This document shows, one piece after another, positions 1-13,087 of a stretch of 64,000 nt of DNA. Numbering within the stretch: position 1 is the first letter of the stretch; every line of letters begins with the position of its first letter. Location of the stretch: NCBI GenBank assembly GCA_038502055.1, contig JAXRKN010000043.1, positions 7,006,001 to 7,070,000 of the forward strand, in the 5' to 3' direction. A program made the translations under genes and the position numbers. The notes beneath the pieces were generated by a model. It did no database searches. It had not been told where the DNA came from and was given only the letters and a program-made list of their open reading frames with translations. The DNA is from Tanytarsus gracilentus (Eukaryota; Arthropoda; Insecta; Diptera; Chironomidae).

Positions 1-205
1 TAACTTTTTCTGTAATTATTATTAATTTCATTTTTGGTAACATGCATTTTTTTGCACTTCTTCTCTCGTTGTCTTTAATCTTGTCACTGTATGAAAGTGA
101 TTTGGGGGTAAAACAGTGAGAGCGCATGATTATCGAGGGAAGTGGGTGAGTATTGGAGCGCATGTAAGAATTTTTTTTAAATATTTTTTGACCGTTATTT
201 TTACA

Positions 206-254
206 CAACATCTGTTGCTTCGCAACAGATGTTGATTCCGGTCGTGAACGACCG
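206..254. repeat. Two adjacent perfect hairpins in the 3'-most intron seen
   Basis: Positions 206-218 and 222-234 are perfect 13-bp inverted repeats (caacatctgttgc and its complement) around a 3-nt loop. Immediately after, 239-245 and 248-254 form a second stem of 7 bp. They lie in the non-coding sequence after the last visible exon of the cobalamin-binding-like gene. They could be a transposon end or a foldback remnant. No coding role is seen. Confidence 0.5.
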
Positions 255-435
255 AGAGAAAGAGAGAGAGAAAGAAAGAGAGCTAAATGAGATTGCGGGA
301 GTAAGAGAGAAGGGAGAAAAACACATTTCGGAGCTTTTGACACCGAAACGTTGTTCAACATGAGCTTGAGCAGAGTGTACACATGCATGTGAGAAATATT
401 TATCGTCGCCATAAGGGCGACAAACATAAACTTAC

Positions 436-2816
436 CAACTGGCGCGATTAATTGGTTGCCAGGTGGTGATTCTGTATCTGGGTTCTCGGGAAGTCTATAT
501 AGAAGCCAATAATGATATCTGTAAATACGAGAGAGAGAAAAAAGAGAGTCAGCGAACAATGAAATTGGGCCGCCATCGGGGGAATACTGATTTGGGTTGA
601 TTAAGGGAAAGAGAAGTAAACTTACGATGTCGGTTCTTCCTTCTTTCCAGCCAATGTATGGATATAATGCCCGTTGGGCCACTCACGAGCTTCAAATGAA
701 AACCTTATAAGAAAAAAGAAAAACAGAAGCGACAAAATTGATTGTCGTCGAGTTCATTAGTGAAAGTTGATAACTCAATTAGATGTCGACAAAATAAAAA
801 TGGTAGATTACCTCGAATCCTGGTCGGCAGCTTGAGTCATTGCCTTGAAAAAGCTCGTGTTTTTGGGTGAAACCAAGAGGAGCGAATAAACTTCGGTGAT
901 GTTGGTCTCGAGCCAAAGTGTGTACGAGTAGCTGACATTTTTCTGTTCGGAGTCTTCTGATGAGGAGGCAGGAAGGGGAGGTGGGATAATTTTATCTCCA
1001 TTGTCGCCATTCTCTCCATTGCCTATCGGTGTATCACGTATGACGTGGTCGCATTGTAGAGCACGTACTGCGCCTAAGCCTTTGCATCCCAATGCTAATA
1101 TAATATCGGCAGTCAATGCGACGCCGACATTTGGATCTTGACCGTCGTGAAGCGGCTCTTCCGACCATCCGCCATCACTGCGTTGACGTTCTAATATCCA
1201 TTTCGATGAGACAGATCGATTATATGTTGTGCCGTCCAGTGGGAGGTCTTGCAGTGCCTGCATCGCCAATGCTGTGCTACGCAATGATCCGAAACTTCCG
1301 CGTGGTCCCTGCAATGCCGCTAATCCCAACGCTGGACGTCTAATGAAATGTTGCAAATGTCTATGTCGATGGTCCGTGATGATGCATCGCAATGCGAGCA
1401 AAACCATTGCCATTGTGTCTGCAAAGAGAAATAAAATTTCACAAAAATTGTAGAGCAAAAAAAAGAGATTGGCACGATTTTCATTATACACACCGACATT
1501 CGTTATCTCGCCACTGGCAACGTCAAGCAAGCGGCGAATTTGTCTCTTTCTAACGTGCGCTTGTGAGCTACAAGCAGCCAAAGCTGTCAATGCAAACTCA
1601 TCATCTTGCTGCGGTTCGTGATGTTGCAAAAGTTGAAGCAAATCATTTCCATGAAAACTGCGTACGTCCTTACAAAGTGCAGTCAGCGAGAGGATATAGC
1701 GCGCTAATCGGTCCATCTCCATTGGTTTCGGAACGATTGCAGTGCGATGTTTGTGAAGCATTACAAGAATATCAACTTCCATTTGCTTTACACTCAAAGC
1801 TCCCTCGAGATCGGCAATCTGTTGTAAATGTCCGTCGTTTTCATTTGACTCTCGACCGTTTGAAAGCTTTAAGGGAAATTTATTATTAAAAATTATTATT
1901 CCTGGATTTCCTGGAGGGTTTTAAAATTTAAAATTTGTTGGTTTAAAATGAACCGTGGGACTCTTAAATAAAATCTCTTAAAGTGCTTTTAAAATGGAGA
2001 TTAGGAAAGCTTAATTTAAAGCATTCTACAAAAAAATCCATGAATTAATGAAACGTGGAATTTTAGCCTTCCTCCATTCAAAAGCAATAAATTGAGATAT
2101 TTCATACCTCCTTTGCGAGGATCACAAAATGCGTGTCATTTTCCCATCCGAAATCGGAAACACGTTTTTCAAGCAGCCAATCGAGTGCCTTTATAAGAGA
2201 GAGAGAGGAAGAAATAAAAAAGTTGAAAGCATGAAAGTCGTTCGTGCAGCAGTTGTATGCAAACCTTTTGAATGCCAATGGCCTCTCGATTGTTGGGACC
2301 ACATCCTAGGAGTTCGTGAGGTGGCACCTCAATAATTGCTGGCTGTTCTGTGTCGTGATTGTATGTAGACGTTAAAATCGATGGAAGCGAGGGATACGCA
2401 ACAGGTGTTTGCGAGTCGATTGACTGAGGCGCCTCCGTTGCTAGCGATGCCAAGCGGGTTGTCGAAGATGAACTGCTGCTATACATCATCTCGTTTGACG
2501 CTGTCGTTTTCTCTTTTTCGCCCTCGACTGTACTCACATGGTGATGTGGCTGATGTACAGTCGTTAAGACATTTTGTGTGTCGTTTATTGGAAAAGTCTG
2601 TAAGTATGTCTCGAACATCGTTTGCGATGTCGACGGCGATGAAGACGATGAGGATACGGATGCGGCAAGGGATCCGCTCGTGGGCGATGAGTAAGGATTA
2701 AAACTATTGTTCATATCACTACCACTATTGGCACTTCCACCCACAGCACTCAAAATTAATACCGCCATCAACTGCAGATACTTTCTCATTGATTTTTCCA
2801 TTATCCTACTTGTCAT
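436..2816 (-). CDS. Secreted cobalamin-binding (intrinsic factor-like) / DUF4430 protein, partial, CG3556 type
   Basis: Six coding exons read on the minus strand: 2265-2816, 2108-2188, 1494-1866, 812-1418, 626-703 and 436-518. All junctions are GT-AG and keep the phase, giving 591 codons before the gene runs off the left edge. The N-terminus has a hydrophobic signal-like stretch (YLQLMAVLILSAVGG) followed by a Ser/Thr-rich linker. The middle resembles the alpha-alpha toroid of transcobalamin/intrinsic factor (GSFGSLRSTALAMQAL, WILERQRSDGGWSEE). The C-terminal part matches the DUF4430 style (FEAREWPNGHYIHTLAGK, then YHYWLLYRLPENP). Met codons at 2816, 2801 and 2789 could each be the start; the last lies next to the signal peptide. 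The final exon was not found in 1-435. Family members are predicted to be secreted; vitamin B12 binding in insects is inferred from the fold only. Confidence 0.85.
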
Positions 2817-5800
2817 GCTTGTTATTGCTGCTCCGCTGCGTTATTGATTAAACTGCAAAAGCACAATAGAGAAAAGTCATGAATTATAAAGGAGAACTTT
2901 CATGTACAGTCATCGTCAAAAAGGAGGCAAGCATGCAAGATAAAAGGGATAAAATTTTCGAGTGTTTGCGTCACTAATTAAAAACCCATTAATCGTCCTT
3001 TCTCAAGCCAATTATGCAGCATAAGAGAAGATTATTGAAGATGCAAATATTTACTTAGGATCAAGGACTCATCTTCTTGTTAATACACATTCAAGTGTGT
3101 GACGTACGTGGGATTGTTTGAAAGTTGAGACACAATTCTGTGAGAATTATTTTAAATCAGAGAGTGAAAAATTAGCAGATTATTAAATTAAAAAAATTTC
3201 GTCACGTGCCATCGATATTTCCCTAATCTTACAGATTATTAATATTATTACTGACGTGATTATCAGATGATTAATGAAAAACTTTCCACACTCGACATGT
3301 TCGGAGTGTTTACACATAAATATTTTTTTTACTCCGAAATATGTCAAATATTTAGTGAGTAAAAAATCTCCAAAATATTAAATCTCGACCTAACTTTTGT
3401 GAGACTCAAATAGGGCTGTATCAACAGTTTACACTTTACATATGTTTGAACGTATAAATCGAAAAAAAGGGAGAACAAACAAAAATGTGTATTTATGGTG
3501 GGACAAAAAAGTTTTTTTGATATAGAAAAATTCCGAATTTATTCACAACTTTAATTCATGGAGTTTTTTTAAAATGAAGCAGAAAAGGTTGAGGTGAATT
3601 TTTCCAACTTATTGAATATCGAACCGTTTACTTAAACTCAAACGTTTCATTTTGTCAATGAACTTTTTCCTTTCAACCCCTTTTTTTCCATTCAACCGAC
3701 TCAATTTCATCATACACACTTCACGTATATATTTTTTATGTTTAGAATATTGAGCAGCAATGATGATGATGCTGATGAATAATGAAATGAAAGAGTTTAG
3801 TGAGAAAGGAGAAGAAATGTGCGTGATACATTTTGCGGCCTAATCGGTATCCTCGATTTCAATCGATTCTCGCCACATGTTCAATCTATGCATAAGCTTT
3901 TATGAGAAAAAACTATATATATATTCGCATCACGAATCATTGCGGCTCCCTCAAGCCAGACATAATCAAGAACGAACTTCGTGCCGTCACAAAATCCATT
4001 CACCGTTTACTCGCACAATTCAGTTGGTTTATATATAAATCGATCAATTTCAAGTTGTTTTTCCATTTAGATTATGATACGGAAAATAAAGTGTGCTCAC
4101 TTTTTGTGCCGTTAAGGGCAATAAAATGTCAAAAAGTCATTGAATGGCGTTTAATAAATCACTTTTTACGTAGAAGGGTGTGTGAGTGTAAACTGAGAAG
4201 ACTCTCAATGGAGCAATTTTTCGTACACTCGCGTCTCTATTCAGATCCATAATCTTCCATCAATCATCGCCCCTTAACTCCGAAAATCCTCGCATGTGCG
4301 TATGGTTCGTAGCAATTTTTTCATCATTTTTCAATTCACGGCAAGGTAAAGTGGAAAAGTTAAGCACACGACGATGTGTGTGGTTGTAAACTTTTTTTTT
4401 GGTGTGTGTACTTTTATCAGCTGAAAATCGACTGAGTGGAAAATCATGTCGAAACTTTCTTGAGAGAACTTTTCGCTTGTATTAAAAACAGTTGCACTTT
4501 TCTTTATTTTATGAAAAACAACTTGCAGAAGCTTCACTTAATCCTCGTTTGTTCTTCATGAAGTGAAAGTCAATAAAGCTCAAAAGTTTCCATCGACCAT
4601 AGCGACTTTATGAGAGCTCAACTAAAGTTCTGTATTTTAGTTTCCAATTCTAGAATTAATCCTCAAAGTGCACTAATTATGTGCATAGTAATTAATTGTC
4701 TTTGGAGCAAAAAAAAGTTAATTTATTTCTGAACTCCGCAAAGGATTGTAGAGAGCTGCAAAAAAAGAGAATTCAAGACAAAGCGATTACACGGTGACGA
4801 GCAAAAAAGGGGTGGAAGTGCTTCATAAATATTCAGTATTTGGTTTTTTATTCTTCCTTCCTCTTCTTTTTTTTGGTCTTGAGTGACAGACACATTTGGG
4901 GCTTTAGGTTAAATTTCCACTTTCTAAATCTCAAAAAACAAAATTTATTGTCGACATTTTGAAGTTAAATAAACTTTTCATGTTAGCGTTCGATACATGA
5001 GCGTCCATTTGTTGACACATTGAAGTGTGCAAAAAGGAAAATTCTAGTTTGGAAGCAAATTAAATGTAAATTTTATGGAGATGGCAGCATGCATAATTCA
5101 GGAAGAGTCGAAAATGTTAAATATTTTAACATCGCTGAAATTCAGAACAGTCATTGCGGAAGGTAACCAACGTGTGCATTACAAATAAACCACTTCCATT
5201 TTAATGAAATAAATTGATAGGAAAATTTTTACCTCAACCTCAAAAAATGTTTTCTGAATGTAAATTTTATCGGTTCAAATTCTGCAAATCTCCACTGGAC
5301 GAGGGAATTAAGCTTGTTGATGGCATTTGCAGATTGATTGTTTGCGTCTCTATTGACACAACGTGCCGTTCACGTTGTTTCTGATTTCTGTTATATAGAC
5401 AATTGGCATTCCGATAGCTGTGCATAGATTTAATTGGACTTTTCTCATCAATTTAAGACAAACAATCAGGGTTTGCTTTTATCTAAAAAATTTGTTGTTT
5501 TATTTTTAAAATTTTAATTTCCGTTAAATTTTTACACTTTTTCTAAACCCTGGAATAATCATTAAACCCTTAGAGAATCCGTTAGCATAGAATATGCGAA
5601 TTTAATTTCGAAATGCTCATTAAATACGAAACGGCAATTGCAAATCCATGTTAAGCGGATATTTTACGCATCGAGCATGAACGATGAAGAAATTCCTCTC
5701 TGAAAATATTTTCTCTAAAAATTTATTGCCCGATAATGGATTCTATCGACATTCATTGCTTCGTGGTGCATCTCGCATGAATATTTCTCCATTTATTGTC

Positions 5801-8800
5801 GTTAATATTGAGTGGATGTGAGCAGGAGTCAAGCATACTTCCAACATTCCATAGACGGATGAAAAATTTTCTCCGACATTCTTAGCAAATTTTTCCTCAA
5901 CTTCTCCGCCCACATTCCATCATTCATATTTATTCAAATCACTTTTCATTCTGACGCTGAATAAAAAAATTTCGCTTTCAAAAATTTTTATATGTTAAGG
6001 TAACAAAAGCATCAAAGATCAACATTTGTGAAGCGGAATTTCGACAGCGAAGGAGCGAAATTAAATTTAAATTATACAGAAAAAAATGTGTACACATGCT
6101 CCGGAAGCGCTGCAAGTATTTCATCTTTCTTCACGACATTCAGACACATGATAACAAAAATGTGAAGTCGACGTGCCATAGAATGTCGCCTTATATGATG
6201 TTAACTCCATTAATAGCGCACACTAAAGGTGAAATTTTTCTTACGCTCAGGAAAGAAAATCGATGAGAGGAAAAATGTGTTACCGTCGCGCGATGCGACA
6301 AGCATTAAAGAAGAGCGAAACGAGACAAGTCACAATGATAACGATTTTTACTTCTCTTTCCTCCACCACCATGGCTGCTATGTTAAAGGTACCGTCGACG
6401 AGAATTGATATTACAGTTTCAAGTGGAAAATAAGAAGCTTTCATAGTCCTCGACAATGTTGCCATTTAACATGATAAAACTTTGTGTAACGTTCACTGCC
6501 TTCCTTTCATGCTTAAGGTCTACCCTTAATTCCATCTTCAACTTTAATATGAATTTTTTTCTCTCTTTTTCTTGTAATAAAAAATTTTGACGGTATGAAA
6601 AAAACATTTTCGATCCATACCGAAAATTGTTTTCTTCCCCCTTTCATGCCTAGTTTATCTCACTTCCTTTTTCTTCTACGCATTCATCTTTTCTTGAGCT
6701 TCGAAAATTGATAAAAAAGAAGAGTCGAAAAAATGTTGAAATGTAAAAAATAAGGGGTGAAAATTTTTGAGGTTTTAAATATTTAAATTCTTTAGTTCCT
6801 TTTATAGATTTTTATCAAAATTAAATATGTTAAATTTAATTTTTGCCATCCCTTGAAAAACGAGTACAAAAAGGGTATTCATGATCTCTGGTGATCCGAT
6901 TATTTAATAAAAATCTGTATTTCTCATCCACTCTCCTTTTTTGCGGATTTACTAACGACCTTTTATTTTATTTTTGGGATAAACCGCAAAGCCACAATTT
7001 TAATATTTGAAAATCGTTTTTGTTTTCCAATTTTTGGCCTGTTGCTTGGCATTTTCTAATTTTCCGCTTTAGCTCGATGATAAAAATAAAATTTTGTATT
7101 ATCGAACACAAATTGGATGTTATTGCTTTTTTCAACCGTTACTTGTCGATTGCCTCACCACCATCATTTCATTGACAACGTCAGATTACTTTTCGATCTC
7201 TCATTAAATGCAATTTTTAATGTCAAATTATTGTCGGATGAAAAATCAATAAAAACTTTCACCTGGAGGCACTTTGACGCTGGCATCTGCTTATCAAAAG
7301 CATTATCAAGCATTCAAGAGACATTAAGTGAGGTGTTGAAAATTTAAGTAGCACTTTAAATTTAAATTTCATGATAATCGCTTCCGATCTAAATGGATAT
7401 ACAAATTGGCAGAGAGAAGAAGTTTCTCTTTTAAGGGCGTTGAGTGTGGGACGTAAGGTATTGCGATTTCGTGCCGATTGAAAATAATTTTTCTCAAACT
7501 TTTTCCTGGAATAAAAGGGGAGAAGTGAGAAAATTGATTTGTTTTTTTTTCATGCTCACATCCGTCTGAACTTTAGTGTCGACACGCTCCCTTAAGCGGG
7601 TATTTTTAGAAGCGAGTATTAATCACATTTTAAGGGTAAATCAATTCATAAATTACACATCACTCTTCTTCAATTTGCTTAAAACCAACATCAATTACGC
7701 GTTAAATTGATTTGATATTCAACGTGGCGTGGAATTAATTAATGGAGTAGAAAATTTGAAGATAAAATCAACCCAAATAGAAAAATTGCAAGCAAATCAT
7801 GCAATTTTTTAAACATTTACATGCAAATTTCATGAAAAACATGATTTTTGTCTGCTAGGTGCAAGAAATGTTTTTGGACTTGATAATTCGAGATATTTTT
7901 TAAAATAATTAAAAATATTTTTTAATTAACAATTTATCGTGATAATTACTTCGAATGACACTCTTAAAACTAAGACCTTAAAGCACTTTTGAAATAATCC
8001 TCGAAAGCTTAAAAATTTAAAGCACTCAAAATTTCAAATTCACAAAACAATCATCATGAAAACAATTATTTAAAGTGCCTCTAACACCTCTCGAAAGCAA
8101 CAAATAAAATTAATTACCATTCACACTTCTCATTGCGTTATAATCGACTGCTTACATATGAATCGATTTCAGCACTCATTTATACGTTTTTCTCGCTCCA
8201 CCTTCATCATCATGGAATGTTACACGCGAAAAAAAGGAGGTAGGAGAAAAAGGTTGCAATAAATATAAATTGACCAACATCCGACAAACGACCACTCTTC
8301 ATTAAATACTGACTCGTTTATTTTGAGTTATTATGTAATTAATGGAGAAGAGTTCGAGAAGAAAAATAATGCAGAGAGTTGTGGACGAATAGTAATTTTC
8401 TGACTTTATTAATGAGACGACATTATTCGAATGAAATGGAAGTAATAAAAGCGAAGAAAGAGGAAAACGTCAATAAAGATATTATGACAGAGCTGGGCGA
8501 GGAAAAAAATTAATTAGAAAAATTTTGTGATTCATTAAGAAAAACTTTTTTTACCAATTTTTAATTTAATTCTGCATTGTTGAGCAGCAAGGCGTCATTT
8601 TGACAACTATACGAGAAAATTGTATGAAATATTGAGTTTCATTAATGTCGATATCACACGATGAGATGCACGCAACAAAAGAAAAACTTTGAAGGGGTAA
8701 AAATGTACAACTTTTTAATTAATTTCATAACAAAAAAAATTGTTTCTTCCTCTTCGCTCGCTTGATGACAAAAAATAATATTAATAATAATAATAGAGCC

Positions 8801-11800
8801 ATGAAAGTTTTCCAATTTAACCCTGGGAATCGGGAGAGCTGCAGAATGAGATGTTAGTTGCAAAAAATTCTTCTTATTATTATTTCGTTGCAGGCAAATG
8901 AAGAAAGTTTTCCTCCTCTATTGTTGTGTATATTTATCCATATTATGAGTGGCATCTTAGCTGATCTTATATTGTTTATTAAAAGCTATAGAAAAAGCAT
9001 CAACTTGCTCGTTTTCTATTCAAATATGTAATTTTCATCCCCTTACACAAGTTCAAATAAAAACTAACTTGCAAAAATAGTTTTGCATCGGGAAATTGCT
9101 TTTGCTGCAGTTCAGCAATGAAAATAGATATTTTCCTATCGAAATCGGGTTCCTTATCGATTTATATTTGCTTACATATCAACATCGATGAAATAAGAGC
9201 GAGATTTGATTTTGTCGATGATGTGAAAATCTCTCGATGATCGAAATAACAAAACAATGTAGTGAGATGTGTGAGGTGCAAGGGTTGGTGAGTTTTTTGA
9301 ATTTTAAATATGATTATTTGTATCAAAAAAATTTCCACCTCTTGATAAAACTTTTTCTAGTTCCCAACTCATGTTCTGTGACTCGTGAGCGAGAAATATA
9401 AAACCTTCGTGTGAATTCGAGAGAAAATATCATCCTCAGCACTCTCGTTGGAGAAATGAAAATTAAATTTCAATAAAATCAAATGAAATGTGAAAAATTT
9501 ATGATTTTCTTTTGCTCATGAAAACATTTCTCACGCTCTTATCTGAGTGTCGGTGCTGGCGCTGCTAGACTTTTCATCGCCGCGAGGAGTTTGTCGGAGT
9601 GAAAGCTGTTCTATATTGCTGTCGTCGTTGTGCATTGAATGAAAAGTTAATTTAAAGTTTCCTTCTTACTGCTCATTGTAAAGTGAAGGAAAATTTAATT
9701 GAATTTCTCATCTTTTCGTTTTTTTTGGCAAACGATGACTGAATTTGAAATATTGTTGACATGATGTTTCATATTTTCCATTTCTCTTTCATCCATTAAT
9801 TTATATCTCGTATTCTGCCACCCCTCATTATGTATTTTTGGCTTGGTGTAGTCTGAAAACTTTTACCATGTACGCTCACAACAACATCAATTGCATCACA
9901 TGAACAATAAATGACAGAAACATGAAATGTTTATATCCTGAGATGTGTATCATACTGAGTTGATCTAAAAATTATGTAAGGCACGAGCGTTTATGCGCAT
10001 ATGTTTTTTTTGTGAAAGAAACTAAATTTGCAATGTAAAATATTTCCGAGAGATAAATTTGATTGACTATAAAATGTGAAAATTTAATTAAAAAATTTTC
10101 AATCTTAAAACTTTCTCTGCGTTAAATCAACCAAAAATTACAAATTCATTCATTTTCTATTGTGAGATTTCAACAGACTCAAAGTGAGATATTAAAGTTT
10201 CAAAGAGAAATAACTTTCAAGCAAAACAACCACAACAAGTTTGAGGAAGAGATGAAAGTTGTGAGCGAATTCTTATCAGATTTATGAAAATATTTTTGAG
10301 CTGTGTTCATTGTTGAATCAGTTTTTCTATCCTAGATTATCCACGATTTCTTCTTTTCGCAGAGAATTATTTTTAAGTTTATTTAAGAAGCTTTTAAATA
10401 AAAAACTCTTTTGTAACAGTTTTAAAACTTTATAAATAAATCCCTAACAGACTCAACAAAATATTTACATAAAAAATTCAAAGAGATCGTTAGACAATAT
10501 AAAACACCATAATCATGAGGTTATAAAGTAAGAAAGTTTTGCTTCATCATGATTATTAGCAGACAGATTGTCTAAACATTGAGAAAGAGACGAACACAAA
10601 AATTGTTATTTACTCATCACCTCCACCACAGATGCCTTTGAGTCTCGTTTACATTTCAACCCCCGCAATTTATGCGCTGCCTTACAATTATTCTCTGAGA
10701 GATAAGAGAAGCGGAGGTAATCCAGATTGTTTATGCCATTGTTGAGTTCATCGACCCACATTTCGATTTTCTATAAAACTTTTTTTCTCTTCCCTTACTC
10801 AGCGATGCGAGCATTTTTATGATCCCGCAATTATTTTCATTTTAATTGAAAAAAAATTCCGGAGAATGAGAAACCAGAATAAAAAATATTTTGTGTGAAA
10901 TTAAAAGCGAGAGAAAAATTCTTTGGCTGCATCAAATATTCATGAGCAATCATTAAAACCCCAACAGGACGAAATGAAATTTTATAGCTTTAAAAAAATC
11001 TTAAAAAGTCATTTTTATTTTTTGATCATAACTCTTTTTTCATTGTCTCTCAACCCTGTTAATTTTTGCATTGGATCAAGTAATTAATTTCTTCAACAAC
11101 CGCCAAATTAATTTATGGATGAGATGAGAGAAAATTAAATACACAAAAAAGGCCGTGGTTGCTCTTTCTCTATGTAAACTCATCTCATACAATTTAATTT
11201 CATTATTATATTAATTTTTCATTTATAAATCTCCGGAATTGCCTCTTCTTCTCTACGCCCATAATTTAATAACTTTTTTTCTCTCTCTCCATTGCGAGCG
11301 AGTGAATGCAAGGGATTGAAGATGAAGAGTCTCGTTGGAATATTGAAGATAATGAAATTACATCATGTGCTCAGTCTGCCGTGTCTGCCGGGTCGCTCCT
11401 TTAGGTCGAGTCCCGTTGTCATGAGAGGATTTTCTTTATTTTTTAAATAACACAAATTTCATGCATTTCTAATGATCCCGCTGTCGTCGACGAGAAACGT
11501 ACAATGTTGGCATGATAATAGCGTTGAGTACTCAAGAAGAAAAATGATAAATTACTACGTGAAAATTTTCACCGCAAAATGATTGCATCACCGCGATATG
11601 ATTTTTTATTTTCCATCGTGACATTCTTTCGCGCTCTCTAATTGCAAAAATCATTAACGCGGCACAACAGCGTTGAGAGGAAATTCTTCTGACTTTTTTT
11701 TTGTGTTGTACGAAAAATCTTCATTTACTTTTAATGAGATTGCAAGAGAAAAAGAAGAAGAAGTGTGTGTATGTCAGAATGTTCATGATGGACTTGACTT

Positions 11801-12516
11801 TAATTTTTATTTCACCCACATAGACGAGCCGGCGAGGACGTGACAGGAAAAAGGAAACAATGATAAAGATTGCGATTTTTTTAGGGAAGCGAGAGGTTGT
11901 TAGTAAATTACGTAGCAGATGTCATTTCGGAATGAAAATTTTAGGATATTTACGATTTTTAATAAAAATTTCACTTTAACCTTTTAAATTTTATGCAAAA
12001 ATTCAACAAAAAATATATAAAAATTTCTCCATAAATTATTTTAATTGCTTTCATCTGCCTACGTACTCATGACAGCCTCTTTTGTGCTCTCAACGTTTGA
12101 CCGTCATTATCACGTCGACTCGAGAGAAGGAAAAAAAGAGGAATTTCTCCATGTTCACATTCAAAACGTGCTCGGGTAAATGATTTTCATGAAATGCTTT
12201 TTGATAAACGTAAAAAACATACATGATGGTTCTACATGTGCCGTGGCGGATGTTAATGCGAGAAAATGAGATTTGCTTAAAACCATAACATCATGTTAAG
12301 CAATTTATTTCATTTTTCGCTCCATGACAGCACCGAAAATTTTTCAATAAAAATTATTCAGCGAAAGAATTTTTTGTTTCTGCTGATAATGTGAAATGTC
12401 CGCAAACGCTGTGACAGATTTTATTCAAATTTTTCATATTGTGTGTAAGCGGAAGAGTATATTTACAACGTGCATGCATTATTCTAATTAAAACATGTTG
12501 TTGATTTTAAAAAATT
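2817..12516. other. Non-coding AT-rich stretch
   Basis: About 9.7 kb of AT-rich DNA upstream of the cobalamin-binding-like gene. Open frames here are short and look random in composition. I see no convincing splice-linked exons, tRNA or rRNA. The one structure noted is a pair of nested inverted repeats at 10,490-10,575. This could be intergenic regulatory DNA or a large intron of a gene that starts outside the window. Confidence 0.5.
10490..10575. repeat. Nested inverted repeats (imperfect hairpin)
   Basis: TTAGACAAT at 10,490-10,498 pairs with ATTGTCTAA at 10,567-10,575. ATAATCATGA at 10,509-10,518 pairs with TCATGATTAT at 10,547-10,556. Together they form two stems of 9 and 10 bp separated by a poorly paired 10 x 10 internal loop, with a 28-nt terminal loop. 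The internal loop is too large for an ordinary pre-miRNA, so a decayed mobile element is an equal possibility. Confidence 0.4.
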
Positions 12517-12699
12517 CCAGCTTCTCTTTCGCTTACTTTGATAATCATTTTTTTGTCCCTAATTTTTGAAATTAAAAAATACGTTATGAAGTTTACTTTG
12601 TTTTATTATGTGAATTTTCATAACGTACTTTTTTAATTTAAAAAACAGGTACCAAAAAATTGATTATCAAAGTAAGCGAAAACATTTGTGAGAAGCTTT
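12517..12699. mobile_element. Palindromic hAT-like MITE, copy 1
   Basis: The element is close to a full palindrome. The left arm begins cCAGCTTCTC..TTCGCTTACTTTGATAATC and the right arm ends GATTATCAAAGTAAGCG..GAGAAGCTtt. Inner arms carry the paired motifs tacgttatg and cataacgta. The flanks aaaaaatt (12,509-12,516) and gaataatt (12,700-12,707) agree at 6 of 8 bases, as expected of an aged 8-bp hAT-type duplication. It has no coding capacity. Copies 2 and 3 are at 15,339-15,518 and 26,790-26,945. Confidence 0.75.
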
Positions 12700-13087
12700 G
12701 AATAATTAAAATTTTAAAGTTAAGGAAAATTTCAACATTTCTGTCTAACTTTAAAACCACATTGAAGATGCAATATGATAATGCGCGTATTATAAAATTG
12801 ACTACGAAATTGCATTTGCTATGCAAAGCAACCTTTTACATTATTTCAAGGTGCATATTGAGATGAACAAGTTTTCATATCAAAGCTCGCATCATGACAA
12901 ATATGCATACGAGTGGGAGGAAAAACTTTTCACTGTCTCTTTGACATGTGCATTTTTAATGGAAATTTAAATTACATGGAATGCATCCTCATAATGAATA
13001 CGAACGATGTCTGTGAGTAATTTATGTGAGGTGAAAAATGTTCATTAAAATTAAAAAATGTTTCAAAACCCACACGTGGGTGTTGCC

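Noticed and set aside
837..1453. Open frames on the plus strand and a second minus frame
   Set aside because: Shadows of the conserved exon of the cobalamin-binding-like gene.
3902..4252. 116-codon open frame
   Set aside because: Length is within chance for this composition, and the translation is not protein-like in any recognised way.
5265..5290. A GGTTCAAAT motif resembling a tRNA B box
   Set aside because: The following bases do not fit, and no A box or cloverleaf can be drawn around it.
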